In this document: one piece after another, positions 11,928 to 24,687 of the stretch
How the letters are laid out: every line of letters starts with the position of its first letter
How positions within the stretch are numbered: position 1 is the stretch's first letter
Origin: Elymus sibiricus
Lineage: Eukaryota > Streptophyta > Magnoliopsida > Poales > Poaceae
Direction of reading: 5' to 3'
Length of the DNA: 64,000 nucleotides
NCBI GenBank assembly: GCA_039707655.1
Contig: CM077676.1
Span: 80,647,395 to 80,711,394 of the forward strand
Position numbers and translations under genes: made by a program
The notes under the pieces: model-generated
What the model was told of the DNA's origin: nothing
Seen by the model: only the letters and a program-made list of their open reading frames with translations
Database searches by the model: none

Positions 11928-12263
11928 ATTATTTTCTATATTTTCCAACCCTTAGCACAAAAAACAATGATATTCCATCCCCGACATAGAAAAGTAATGA
12001 TATTCGTTTAATTGTATTTCCTTAAGTTCATAAATATTTTTCGATATGTAACAATTTACACATGTTTTCCATCTTGTGTACATATTAGTTTATTTCACAT
12101 AATAAATGAATTACCTTCGCAGTGACAATATTTAGGAGCTAATAGGGAGAGATGTATGTATGATTGTCTATTTTTACCGAGTCTTCTTTTTGTACGTGGG
12201 GATTGAGATTTCTTTTTCAATCAAGGCATATGCTTTCTTCTTAAATGTGAGGCTTGTGGACTC
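11928..12263. other. Unassigned AT-rich sequence, left half of the Angela insertion target
   Basis: No ORF or recognised repeat. It is continuous in sense with 21018-21587, since the Angela element split it at CTTAT. Confidence 0.6.
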
Positions 12264-12268
12264 CTTAT
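12264..12268. repeat. Target site duplication CTTAT (pairs with 21013-21017)
   Basis: CTTAT abuts the TG terminus at 12269 and is repeated directly after the CA terminus at 21012, confirming both element ends. Confidence 0.95.
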
Positions 12269-14026
12269 TGTTGGGGAATATTGCATGGGAAACAAAAAAT
12301 TTCCTACGCTCACCAAGATCGATATAGGAGATGAACATCTACGAGAGGAGAGATTGCATCTACATACCCTTCTAGATTGCTAAGCGGAAGCATTAAGAAA
12401 TGCGGTTGATGTAGTCGAACGTCTTCGCGATCCAATCACGATCCGTCCACGAACTCCCGATCAAGTGCCGAACGGACGGCACCTCCGAGTTTAGCACGCG
12501 TGCGGCTCGGCGGCGTCCTCTCCTTCTTGATCCAGAAAGCGAGCGAGAGGGGGTAGATGAGATCGGGACCAATACGACGGTATGGTGGTGGTGGTGGCAG
12601 CGGAATTCCGGCAGGGCTTTGCCAAGCGCGTACCGGTGAAACGTGGGAGGAGTTGGGAGAGGTAACGGGCAAGGGTCCAAGGGGTGGCTGCCCCCAACGC
12701 CTCCCCACCTTTATATAGGCGTGGAGGGGGCTGGTGACTTGCCCGCCAAGGCCCTAGGGTCGTTGGCCAAAGGGGGAGGAAGGAAATCCCTCCTTTCCTT
12801 CTCCACCGATCGCTATCCCCTTTTTAGGGATACTGATCTTATCCCTTTGGGATATGATACTATTCCTTTTAAGGGAGGATCTTGGTGTGCCTAGACCAGG
12901 GTTGTGGGGACTTTCCCCACTACCCACATTCATGTGGGTCCCCCATGCAGGTGGGCCCCACTCCGAAACCTTCTAGAACCTTCCCGGTACAATACCGAAA
13001 AAACTTGAACTTTTTCCGGAACCCGATAACAACTTTCCATATATGAATCTTTACCTCCGGACTATTCCGGAGCTCCTCGTGATGTCCTGGATCCCATCCG
13101 GGACTTCGAACAACCTTCGGACTTTCCACTATTAATATCTCAATACTACCCTAGCGCTACCGAACGTTAAGCGTGCGACCCTATGGGTTCGGGAATATGC
13201 AGACATGACCGAGACTCCTCTCCGGTCAATAACCAATAGCGGGACCTGGATGCCCATATTGGTTCCTACATATTCAACGAAGATCTTTTATTGGTTGAAC
13301 CACGATGTCAAGGATTCAGTCAATCCCGTATGCAATTCCCTTTGTCCGGCGATATGTTACTTGCCCGAGATTCGATCATCGGTATCTCCATACCTAGTTC
13401 AATCTCGTTACCGGCAAGTCTCTTTACTCGTTCCGTAATACAAGATCCCGTGGCTAACTCTTTAGTCACATTGCTTGCAAGCTTATTGTGATGCTGTATT
13501 ACCGAGTGGGCCCTGAGATACCTTTCCGTCATACGGAGTGACAAATTCCCAGTCTTGATCCATGCCAACTCAACAGACACCCTCGGAGATACCTGTAGAG
13601 CATCTTTATAGTCACCCAGTTACGTTGCGACGTTTGATACACACAAGGTACTCCTCCGGTGTCAGTGAGTTGCATGATCTCATGGTCATAGGAACAGATA
13701 CTTGACATGCGAAAACGATAGCAATAAACTTGACACGATCATATGCTACGTTCATAGTTTGGGTCTTGACCATCACATCATTCTCCTAATGATGTGATCC
13801 CATTATAAAATGATAACTCATGTCTATGACCAGGAAACCATGGCCATCTTTGATCAACGAGCTAGTCCGGTAGAGGCTCACTAGGGACATGTTGTTGTCT
13901 ACGTATCCACACATGTATTTGTGTTTCCAACGAATACAATTATAGCATGGATAATAAACGATTATCATGAACAAGGAACTATAATAATAACCATTTTATT
14001 ATTGCCTCTAGGGCATATTTCCAACA
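12269..14026 (-). repeat. 3' LTR of the Angela-like element (1,758 bp)
   Basis: Terminal TG/CA, next to the polypurine tract. It contains a segment of about 50 bp (around 13078-13128) that is absent from the 5' LTR at about 20112. About 6 of the first 120 bases differ from the other LTR, so the insertion is not recent. Confidence 0.95.
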
Positions 14027-14037
14027 GTCTCCCACTT
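14027..14037 (-). other. Polypurine tract of the Angela-like element
   Basis: On the minus strand AAGTGGGAGAC directly before the 3' LTR. Confidence 0.85.
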
Positions 14038-14060
14038 GCACTAGAGTCAATAATCTAGCA

Positions 14061-17000
14061 TTACATGGTTATGAATTTAACACCCATAGAGTTCTGGTGT
14101 TGATCATGTTTTGCCCGTGGAAGAGGTTTAGTCAACGGATCTGCAACATTCAGATCCGTGTGCACTTCGCAAATGTTTATGTCCTCCTCCTTGATCGCAT
14201 CGCGGATGGAATTGAAGCGTCTCTTTATGTGTCTGGTCCTCTTGTGAAACCTTGGTTCCTTGGCTAGAGCAATGGCACCAGTGTTGTCACAGAACAGAGT
14301 CATCGGGTCCAGTGCACTAGGCACAACTCCAAGATCTGTCATGAACTGCTTCATCCAGACACCTTCCATCGCCGCCTCCGAGGCAGCTATGTACTCCGCT
14401 TCGCATGTAGAATCAGCTGCCACGCTTTGCTTGGAACTGCACCAGCTTACCGCTCCCCCATTCAGAATATATACGTATCCAGTTTGAGACTTAGAGTCAT
14501 CCGGATCAGTGTCAAAGCTTGCATCGACGTAACCCTTTACGACGAGCTCTTGATTACCTCCATAAACGAGAAACATTTCCTTAGTCCTTTTCAGGTACTT
14601 AAGGATATTCTTGACCGCTGTCCAGTGTTCCACTCCTGGATCACTTTGAAACCTTCCGGCCATACTTATGGCAAGGCTGACATCTAGTCTTGTGCACAGC
14701 ATCGCATACATGATAGAGCCTATGGCAGAAGCATAGGGGATGACACTCATCTTTTCTTTATCCTCTGTAGTCGCTGGGCATTGAGTCTTACTCAACTTCA
14801 CACCTTGCAAAACAGGCAAGAACCCCTTCTTGGACTGATCCATTTTGAACTTCTTCAAAATCTTATCAAGGTATGTGCTTTGTGAAAGTCCTATTAAGCG
14901 TCTCGATCTATCTCTATAGATCTTGATGCCTAATATGAAAGCAGCTTCTCCTAGGTCCTTCATTGAAAAACTCTTGTTCAAATATTCCTTCACGCTTTCC
15001 AAAAGTTCTATATTGTTTCCAATCAGTGATATGTCATCCACATATAATATTAGAAACACTATAGAGCTCCCACTCACTTTCTTGTAAATACAAGCTTCTC
15101 CGTAAACTTGTATAAACCCAAACGCTTTGATCACCTCATCAAAGCGAAGATTCCAACTCCGGGACGCTTGCACCAGTCCATAAATGGATCGCTGGAGTTT
15201 GCAAACTTTGTCAGCATTCTCTGGATCGACAAAACCTTCTGGTTACATCATATACAACTCTTCCTTAAGAAAACCGTTAAGGAACGCAGTTTTGACATCC
15301 ATCTACCAAATTTCATAATTGAAAAATGCAGCTAGTGCTAACATGATTCTGACGGACTTAAGCATCGCTACGGGTGAGAAAGTCTCATCGTAGTCAACTC
15401 CTTGAACTTGTGAAAAACCCTTTGCCACAAGTCGAGCTTTATAGACGGTGACATTACCATCTGCGTCCGTTTTCTTCTTGAAGATCCATTTATTCTGAAT
15501 GGCCTTTCGCCCTTCAGGTAATACTTCCAAAGTCCATACTTTGTTTTCATACATGGATCCCATCTCGGATTTCATGGCCTCTAACCATTTGTCGGAATCG
15601 GGGCCCACCATCGCTTCTCCATAGCTCGTAGGTTCATCGTTATCCAACAACATGACATTCAAGACAGGGTTACCGTACCACTCAGGAGCAGTACGTATCC
15701 TTGTCGACCTACGAGGTTCGATAGTAACTTGATCCAAAGCTTCATCATCACCATCATTAGCTTCCTCTTCAACTGACGTAGGTTCCACAGAAACATCTTT
15801 CTGCGCAGTGCTACTCTCTGGTTGAAGTAAAGGTTCAACAACCTCATCAAGTTCTATCTTCCTCCCACTCAATTCTTTTGAGAGAAACTCTTTCTCGAGA
15901 AAGGACCCATTCTTAGCGACAAACACTTTGCCTTCGGATCTGAGATAGAAGGTATACCCAACCGTCTCTTTTGGGTATCCTATGAAGACGCATTTGTCCG
16001 CTTTGGGTTCAAACTTTTCTGGCTGAAGCCTTTTGACATAAGCATCGCATCCCCAAACTTTAAGAAACGACACCTTTGGTTTCTTGCCAAACCACAGTTC
16101 ATACGGTGTCGTCTCAACGGACTTAGATGGTGCCCTATTTAAAGTGAATGCAGCTGTCTCTAACGCATAACCCCAAAATGATAGTGGCAGATCGGCAAGA
16201 GACATCATAGAACGCACCATATCCAATAAGGTTCGATTACGACGTTCAGACACACCATTACGCTGTGGTGTTCCAGGTGGCGTCAACTGTGAAACAATTC
16301 CACATTGTCTTAAGCGACTGCCAAACTCATAACTCAGATATTCTCCCCCTCGATCAGATCGTAGGAATTTGATTTTCTTGTTACGATGATTCTCAACTTC
16401 ACTCTGAAATTGCTTGAACTTTTCAAACGTTTCAGACTTGTGTTTCATTAAGTAAATATACCCATATCTACTCAAATCGTCGGTGAAGGTGAGAAAATAA
16501 CGATATCCACCGCGCGCCTCAATACTCATCGGACCGCACACATTAGTATGTATGATTTCCAACAAGTCACTTGCCCGTTCCATTGTTCCGGAGAACGGGG
16601 TCTTAGTCATCTTGCCCATGAGGCATGGTTCTCATGTGTCAAGTGATTCAAAATCAAGTGACTCCAAAATTCCATCAGCATGGAGTTTCTTCATGCGTTT
16701 TACACCAATATGACCTAAGCGGCAGTGCCACAAGAAAGTGGTACTATCATTATCAACTCTACATCTTTTGGCATCAATGTTATGAACATCTGTATCATCA
16801 CTATCGAGATTCAATAAGAATAAACCCCTCACAATGGGTGCATGACCATAAAAGATATTACCCATATAAATAGAACAACCATTATTCTCTGATTTAAATG
16901 AGTAACCGTCTCGCATTAAACAAGATCCAGATATAATGTTCATGCTCAACGCAGGCACTAAATAACAATTATTCAGGTTCATCACTAATCCCGATGGTAA

Positions 17001-18041
17001 TCGAAGAGTGAGCGTGCCGACGGCTATCACATCAACCTTGGAACCATTTCCCACGCGCATCGTCACTTCGTCCTTCGCCAGCCTCCGTCTATTCCGCAGT
17101 TCCTGCTTTCAGTTGCAAATGTGAGCAACCGCACTGGTATCAAATACCCAGGCACTACAACGAGAGGTGGTAAGGTACTCATCAATAACATGTATATCAT
17201 ATATACCTTGTTTGGCGTTGGCCCCCTTCTTGTCGGCCAGATACTTGGGGCAATTCCGCTTCCAGTGGCCAGTTCCCTTGCAATAGAAGCACTCAGTTTC
17301 CGGCTTGGGCCCAGCCTTGGGTTTCTTCACGGGAGGGGCAACTACTTCGCCACTCTTCTTGGAGTTTCCCTTCTTGCCCTTGCCATTCTTCTTGAAACTA
17401 GTGGTTTTATTGACCATCAACACTTGATGCTCCTTCTGGATGTCTGACTCAGCGACTTTCAGCATCGCAAACAGCTCGGCGACTGACTTGTTCATCCCTT
17501 GCATGTTATAGTTCAACACAAAGCTCTTGTAGCTAGGTGGTAGCGATTGAAGAACTCTGTCAGTGATCGCCTCTGGCGGGAGCATAACTCCCAACTCAAC
17601 CAGACGGTTGTAATACCCAGACATTTTGAGGATGTGCTCACTGACAGACCCGTTCTCCTCCATCTTGCAAGCATAGAACTTATCGGAGGTCTCATACCTC
17701 TCGATCCGGGCATTCTTCTCAAAAATAAACTTCAACTCCTGGAACATCTCATATGCTCCATGACGTTCAAAACGCCTTTGAAGTCCCGGTTCTAAGCCAT
17801 ACAACATGGCACACTAAACTATTGAGTAGTCATCAACACGCGCTTGCCAGGCGTTCATAACGTCCACAGACGCTGGAGGGGGTTGCTCACCAAGCGGTGC
17901 ATCAAGGACATAAGCCTTTTGGGCAGCCGTGAGGATAATCCTCAGATTATGGGCCCAGTCTACAAAGTTACTTCCATCATCTTTCAGCTTGGCTTTCTCT
18001 AGGAACGCATTGAAATTCAGGGAAGCTACTGCGCGAGCCAT
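14061..18041 (-). pseudogene. gag-pol polyprotein of the Angela-like element (five premature stops)
   Basis: One frame runs from the Met at 18041 (MARAVASLNF) to the natural stop at 14061-14063 with no frameshift, but stops occur at 17814, 17109, 16632, 15303 and 15243. Domains in order: Gag with zinc knuckle CYCKGTGHWKRNC-type (written FYCKGTGHWKRNCP), protease, integrase (HCRLGH; SDRGGEY; ERRNRT), reverse transcriptase with an intact YVDD, and RNase H (YVDASF, CEAEYIAASEAA). Two active-site residues look altered: the protease reads VFDTSA where the family has DTG, and the first integrase Asp is Asn (HTNVCGP). Each stop is explained by a single base change, mostly C-to-T or G-to-A. The gene therefore decayed by point mutation in place. 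Confidence 0.95.
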
Positions 18042-19290
18042 TGATCTACAACATAAATTTGCAAAGACAACTTAGACTATTGTTCAAGATAATGAGTTTA
18101 GTTTACTTAAAAACTCCCCACTCAAATCGACATCCCTCCGTTCATCCGAGTGTAACATGATCCAAATTCACCAACCCAAGTCCGATCATCACGTGAGATG
18201 AGGTGGTTTCAATGGTGAACATCTCCATGTTGATCATATCTACTATATGACTCATGTTCGACCTTTCGGTCTCTTGTGTTCCGAGGCCATGTCTGTACAT
18301 GCTAGGCTCGTCAAGTTTAACCCAAGTGTTCCGCATGTGCAAAACTGGCTTGAACCCGTTGTATGTGAACGTAGAATCTATCACACCCGATCATCACGTG
18401 GTGCTTCGAAACGACGAACTTTTGCAACGGTGCACACTTGGGGAGAACACAATTTTATCTTGAAATTTTAGAGAGGGATCACCTTATAATGCTACCGCCG
18501 TCCTAAGCAAAATAAGATGCATAAAAAGATTAACATCACATGCAAATCATAAGTGACATGATATGGCCATGAACTTGTGCTTTTGATCTCCATCTCCAAA
18601 GCACTGGCATGATTTCCATCGTCACCGGCATGACACCATGATCTCCATCATCGCGTCGCCATCGGGGTTGTCACGCCAACCATGCTTCTACTACTATTGC
18701 TACCGTTTAGCAATAAAGTAAAGCATTACATAGCGCTTAATGATTGACACGCTGGTCATACAATAATTAAAGACAACCATATGGCTCCTGCCGGTTGCCG
18801 TATTCATCGACATGCAAGCCGAGATAAACTATTACAAAACATGATCATCTCATACATCAAATATATTTCATCATGTCTTTGGCCATATCATATCACAACA
18901 TACCCTGCAAAAACAAGTTAGACGTCCTCTAATTTGTTGTTGCATGTTTTACGTGGCTGCTATGGGTATCTAGCAAGAACGATTCTTACCTACGCAAAAC
19001 CACAATGGTTATATGCATGTTGCTATTTAACCTTCTACAAGGACCGCCTTCATCGAATCTGATTCAACTAAGGTGGGAGAGACAGACATCCGCCAGCCAT
19101 CTTATGCAACAAAGTCGCATGTCAGTCGATGGAACCGGTCTCATGTACGTGGACATGTAAAGTTGGTCCGGGCTGCTTCATCCCACAATACCGCTGAATC
19201 AAGAAAACACCAAGGAAGGAAGCAATCTGAATATCAACGCCCACAAACTCCTTTGTGTTCTACTCGTGATGTCATCTACGCAAAGACCTA
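18042..19290 (-). other. Untranslated leader of the Angela-like element
   Basis: About 1.25 kb between primer site and gag with no coherent ORF, as usual for BARE/Angela elements, whose long leader carries packaging and translation signals. I see no defined motif here. Confidence 0.8.
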
Positions 19291-19303
19291 GCTCATGATG
19301 CCA
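19291..19303 (-). other. Primer-binding site, tRNA-Met type (diverged)
   Basis: Minus strand TGGCATCATGAGC next to the 5' LTR; differs from the usual TGGTATCAGAGC by a C for T and an inserted T. Confidence 0.85.
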
Positions 19304-19304
19304 C

Positions 19305-21012
19305 TGTTGGGGAACGTTGCATGGGAAACAAAAAATTTCCTACGCTCACCAAGATCGATCTAGGAGATGAACATCTACGAGAGGAGAGATTGCATCTACA
19401 TACCCTTGTAGATCGCTAAGCGAAAGCATTAAGAAACGCGGTTGATGTAGTCGAACGTCTTCGCGATCCGATCACGATCCGTCCATGAACTCCCGATCAA
19501 GTGCCGAACGGACGGCACCTCCGAGTTTAGCACACGTGCGGCTTGGCAGCGTCCTCTCCTTCTTGATCCAGCAAGCGAGAGAGAGGGGGTAGATGAGATC
19601 GGGACCAACACGACGGTATGGTGGTGGTGGTGGCAGCGGAATTCCGGCAGGTCTATGCCAAGCGTGTACCGGTGAAACGTGGGAGGAGTTGGGAGAGGTA
19701 ACGGGCAAGGGTCCAAGGGGTGGCTGCCCCCAACGCCTCCCCACCTTTATATAGGTGTGGAGGGGGCTGGTGACTTGCCCTCCAAGGCCCTAGGGTCGTT
19801 GGCCAAAGGGGGAGGAAGGAAATCCCTCCTTTCCTTCTCCACCGATTGCTATCCCCTTTTTAGGGATCCTGATCTTATCCCTTTGGGATATGATACTATT
19901 CCTTTTAAGGGAGGATCTTGGTGCGCCTAGACCAGGGTTGTGGGGACTCTCCCCACTACCCACGTTCATGTGGGTCGCCCATGCAGGTGGGCCCCACTTC
20001 GGAACCTTCTAGAACCTTCCCGGTACAATACCGAAAAAAACTTGAACTTTTTCCGGAACCCGATAACAACTTTACATATATGAATCTTTACCTCCGGACT
20101 ATTCTGGAGCTCCACTATTAATATCTCAATACTACCCTAGCGCTACCGAACGTTAAGCGTGCGACCCTACGGGTTCGGGAATATGCAGACATGACCGAGA
20201 CTCCTCCCCGGTCAATAACCAATAGCGGGACCTGGATGCCCATATTGGTTCCTACATATTCAACGAAGATCTTTTATCGGTTGAACCACGATGTCAAGGA
20301 TTCAGTCAATCCCGTATGCAATTCCCTTTGTCCGGCGATATGTTACTTGCCAGAGATTCGATCGTCGGTATCTCCATACCTAGTTCAATCTTGTTACCGA
20401 CAAGTCTCTTTACTCGTTCCGTAATACAAGATCCCGTGGCTAACTCTTTAGTCACATTGCTTGCAAGCTTATTGTGATGCTGTATTACCGAGTGGGCCCT
20501 GAGATACCTTTCCGTCATACGGAGTGACAAATTCCCAGTCTTGATCCATGCCAACTCAACAGACACCCACGGAGGTACCTGTAGAGCATCTTTATAGTCA
20601 CCCAGTTACGTTGCGATGTTTGATACACACAAGGTACTCCTTCGGTGTCAGTGAGTTGCATGATCTCATGGTCATAGGAACAGATACTTGACATGCGAAA
20701 ACGATAGCAATAAACTTGACACGATCATATGCTACGTTCATAGTTTGGGTCTTGTCCATCACATCATTCTCCTAATGATGTGATCCCGTTATCAAATGAC
20801 AACTCATGTCTATGACCAGCAAACCATGGCCATCTTTGATCAACAAGCTAGTCCGGTAGAGGCTCACTAGGGACATGTTGTTGTCTACGTATCCACACAT
20901 GTATTTGTGTTTCCAACCAATACAATTATAGCATAGATAATAAACGATTATCATGAACAAGGAAATATAATAATAACCATTTTATTATTGCCTCTAGGGC
21001 ATATTTCCAACA
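19305..21012 (-). repeat. 5' LTR of the Angela-like element (1,708 bp)
   Basis: Matches 12269-14026 throughout except for the missing ~50-bp block. The CTTAT duplication follows at 21013-21017. Confidence 0.95.
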
Positions 21013-21017
21013 CTTAT

Positions 21018-21587
21018 TTGTACGTGTTTTTTTTTCTTTCTTCAAGCGGACATGCACGTGGTTTTCGGTTTGGTGGGAATTGGGATGTGGGGTCTTTCTT
21101 TTAACGCGAGAAGATGTTTTTTGTACGTATCATTTTTCCTTTTATTCAAAAGGTAGAAGGCATGTGTTTTTGTAGAACGTGGACATGCTGGATGATTTAA
21201 AAAAAATCATGGATCTATTTTATAGTATTATGAATATTTTTTATGTGATGTCTTTCTTTAATAATAGGCAATGTCTCTCCTTTTCTATGCGTACACATTA
21301 TGGCTGAATTAATCTTGGGGATGTAGATTAAACGTGGAGGCTCTTTCTTTTAATGGGAGGAGTTGTATAGCATTAGGACTCTTTGTTATGTGATGTCTTT
21401 TTTAATAATGGGTAGTGTTTCTCCCTTTTGAACGTGTGGGTTTAATAATTTATGTACACGGTGTTTTTTGAGGCGGACTCTTCTAATAAATCTTGACCAT
21501 TAAATTTTAAATCTAATGGTTGCATTAATCTTGATAATGTGGATTAACATGGAGGCTTGAAAGGTTCCTCCAATTAGTAAATATAAG
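21018..21587. other. Unassigned AT-rich sequence between Angela and Athila-type elements
   Basis: Right half of the Angela target. No ORF or known motif. It ends abruptly where the truncated Athila LTR begins (21588), so a deletion junction lies there. Confidence 0.55.
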
Positions 21588-23046
21588 ATGTATTTGATCA
21601 TTATTTCACTTTATGATGCAACTCTTATGCCTTTTCTCTCTTAATTTGCATGATTTATATGAAGAGGAAGAATACCGGCAGCTGGAATTGTGGACCTGAA
21701 ATAGCTACATCAGAGATACCTATCCTACAGAGCTCCAATTGACTTGAAATGTCACGGAGATTTTTTATTGAATATATAAAAAATACTGGAGAAAAGAGAT
21801 ACTGGAGGGGACCCACCAGTTGCCCCCAAGGCAACAGGGCGCGCCCTGATTCCTTGTGGGGGCCCTGGCTGGCCTCTGGCCCCCTCCTTCTGCTATATAA
21901 GGTCTTCTGCTCTAAAAAAATAGAGATAAGACTTTTGGGACGAAGCGCCGCCGTCTCGAGGCGGAAGCTGGGTAGGAGCTATTTTGCTCTCCGGCGGATC
22001 GATTCCGCCGGGGATACTTCCCTCCGGGAGGGGGAAATCGAAGCCATCGACATCACCAACGATCCTCTCATCGTGGGAGGACCAATCTTCATCAACATAA
22101 TCACCAGCACCATCTCATCTCAAACCCTAGTTCATCTCTTGTATTCAATATTTGTCTCAAAACCTCAGATTGGTACCTGTGGGTTGCTAGTAGTGTTGAT
22201 TACATCTTGTAGTTGATGCTAGTTGGTTTATTTGGTGGAAGATTATATGTTCAGATCCTTAATGCTATTCAATACCCCTCTGATCTTGAACATGAATATG
22301 ATTTGTGAGTAGTTAATTTTGTTCTTGAGGACATGGGAGAAGTCTTGTCATAAGTAATCATGTGAATTTGGTATTCGTTCGATATTTTGATGATATGTAT
22401 GTTGTTGCTTCCTTTACTGGTGTCGTGTGAATGTCGATTACATGACACTTCACCATCTTTGGGCCTAAGGGAAGGCATTGTGGAGTAGTAATTAGATGAT
22501 GCGTTGCTAGAGTGACAGAAGCTTAAACCCTAGTTTATGCGCTATTCCGTAAGGGGCTGATTTGGATCCATATGTTTCATGCTACGGTTAGAGTTATCTT
22601 AATTCTTCTTTCATAGTTGCGGATGCTTGCGTGAGGGGGTAGTCATAAGTGGGAGGCTTGTTCAAGTAAGAATAGCACCCAAGCACCGGTCCACCCACAT
22701 ATCAAATTATCAAAGTAGCAAACGTGAATCAAACAAACATGATGAAAAGTGACTAGATGAAATTCCCATGTGTCCTCGAGAACGCTTTGCTTATTATACG
22801 AGTTCATTCCGGCTTGTCCTTTGCTATAAAAAGGATTGGGCCACCTTGCTGCACCTTTGTTACCGTTATTACTTGTTACTTGTTACGAATTGCCTTACTA
22901 TCAAACTATCTGTTACCGATAATTTCAGTGTTTGCAGAGAATACCTTGCTGAAAACCGCTTGTCATTTCCTTCTGCTCCTCGTTGGATTCCACACTCTTA
23001 CTTATTGAAAGGATTACGATTGATCCCCTATACTTGTGGGTCATCA
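21588..23046 (+). repeat. 5' LTR of the Athila-type element (first 43 bp missing)
   Basis: Homology to the right LTR starts at ATGTATTTGATCA (21588 versus 34373) and runs to GTGGGTCATCA before the primer site. Part of a GC-rich hairpin present in the right LTR (34608-34661) is deleted here near 21826-21860. Confidence 0.92.
21894..21900 (+). promoter_or_regulatory. TATA box of the Athila 5' LTR
   Basis: TATATAA followed by GGTCTTCTGC, matching TATATAAG at 34695-34702 in the right LTR. Confidence 0.55.
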
Positions 23047-23057
23047 AGACTCTTTTT

Positions 23058-23075
23058 TGGCCCCGTTGCCGGGGA
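23058..23075 (+). other. Primer-binding site, tRNA-Asp type
   Basis: TGGCCCCGTTGCCGGGGA, one base from the TGGCGCCGTTGCCGGGGA typical of Athila-like elements, 11 nt after the LTR end. Confidence 0.8.
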
Positions 23076-23152
23076 GTGAAGTGCCTTTGGTGAGTGGAAT
23101 TTGGTAAGGAAACATTTATATTACGTGCTGAAATTTACTGTCACTTGTCACT

Positions 23153-24687
23153 ATGGAAAGTAATCCTTTGAGGGGTTTGTTCGGGGTATCTTCACCTCGA
23201 CCGGAAGCATTGAGAGTTTCTCCTCAACCTACTGAACCTACTGAAAATATTTATTATGGAATTCCTTCGGGTATGATAGAGAAACTGCTAGCTAATCCTT
23301 ATGCAGGAGATGGAACGGTGCATCCTGACATGCACTTGATATATGTGGATGAAATTTATGAATTGTTTAAGCTTGCAGGTTTATCCGGAGATGGAGTTAA
23401 GAAGAAAAATATTCCCTTTATCTTTGGGGGGAAATGCATTGACATGGTATAGGCTATGTGATGATACTGAAACATGGGATTGGAACCTGTTGAAGCTGGA
23501 ATTCCACCAGAAATTTTATCCTATGCATTTGGTTCATCGTGATCGGAATTATATATATAATTTTTGGCCTCGTGAAGGATAAAGTATCACTCAAGCTTGG
23601 GGGAGGCTTAAGTATATGTTGCATACATGCCCCAATCATGAGCTCTCAAGAGAAATAATTATTCAGAACTTTCATGCTCGGCTTTCTCATAATGATCAAT
23701 CCATGCTCGACACTTCTTCTGCCGGTTCCTTTATGAAAAGAACTATTGAATTCAGATGGAATCTTTTGGAAAGAATTAAACGTAACTCTGAGGATTGTGA
23801 AATCGACAAAGGTAGAGTGTCAGGTATAAATCTTGAGTTTGATTGTGTTAAATCTTTTATGGAAACTGATGCTTTTCATAAGTTTAGTACTAAATATGGA
23901 CTTGACTCTGAGATAGTAGCTACCTTTTGTGAATCTTTTGCTGCTCATGTTGATATCCCTAAAGAGAAATGGTTTAAATATCATCCACCTATCGAATTAA
24001 ATGAAGAACCCGCTATTGTTAAAGAAGAAACAATTGTTTACAATGTTGATCCAGTTGTGCCCACTGCTTATATTGAGAAACCTCCTTTCCCTATTAAGAT
24101 TAAGGAACATGCTAAAGCTTCAACTGTGGTTAACAAAAGTAATATAAGAACACCTAGACCCTTTGAACAAATTAAAGTTGAATCTAATTTTGCAATGGTT
24201 AAAGATCTTTTGGTTGATGATGTTGATGGGCATGTTATTTACTTTTGTGATGAGGCTGCTAGAATTGCTAAACCTGTTAGAAATGATCGAAATATGCTAG
24301 ATAAGAACAAGCCTGCAGTTGGCACACCTGTTGTTTCTGCCAAGATTGGAGATCATTGCTATCATGGTTTGTGTGATATGGGTGCTAGTGTGAGTGCTAT
24401 TCCGTTTTGTTTATACCAAGAAGTAATGCATGATATTGCACCTGTTGAGATTGAAGATATGGATGTTACTATTAAGCTTGCAAATAGAGATACTATTACA
24501 CCACTTGGGATTGTTAGATATGTTGAAGTCTTGTGTGGTAAAATCAAATACCCTACTGATTTCCTTGTACTTGGTTCACAACAAGATAATTTTTGTCCCA
24601 TTATATTTGGTAGACCTTTCTTGAATACCATTAATGCTGAAATTGATTGTGTTAAAGAGAAAGTTAGAGTTAAGTTTGGTGATATAT
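23153..24687 (+). pseudogene. gag and protease of the Athila-type element (broken)
   Basis: Starts at a clear Met (MESNPLRGLFG) about 75 bp after the primer site. A slip in a G run near 23430 changes the frame from that of 23153 to that of 23343, and a stop stands at 23580. The Gag core (WDWNLLKLEFHQKFYP) and the region beyond are continuous in the new frame. An aspartic protease motif CDMGAS (about 24370) is followed by IIFGRPFLNT, the family's protease C-terminal signature. The frame is then cut at 24687 by the nested element and resumes, without loss, at 28715. Confidence 0.9.

Larger units (their letters stand above)
12269..21012 (-). mobile_element. Complete BARE/WIS/Angela-type Ty1-copia retrotransposon
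   Basis: Both LTRs, primer site, polypurine tract and a single gag-pol frame on the minus strand are present, flanked by a perfect 5-bp duplication. The minus-strand LTR start TGTTGGAAATATGCCCTA and the tRNA-Met-type primer site identify the Angela/BARE/WIS group, the most abundant copia family of Triticeae. The length of 8.74 kb is normal. It is inactive because of five nonsense changes and altered catalytic residues. Confidence 0.97.
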
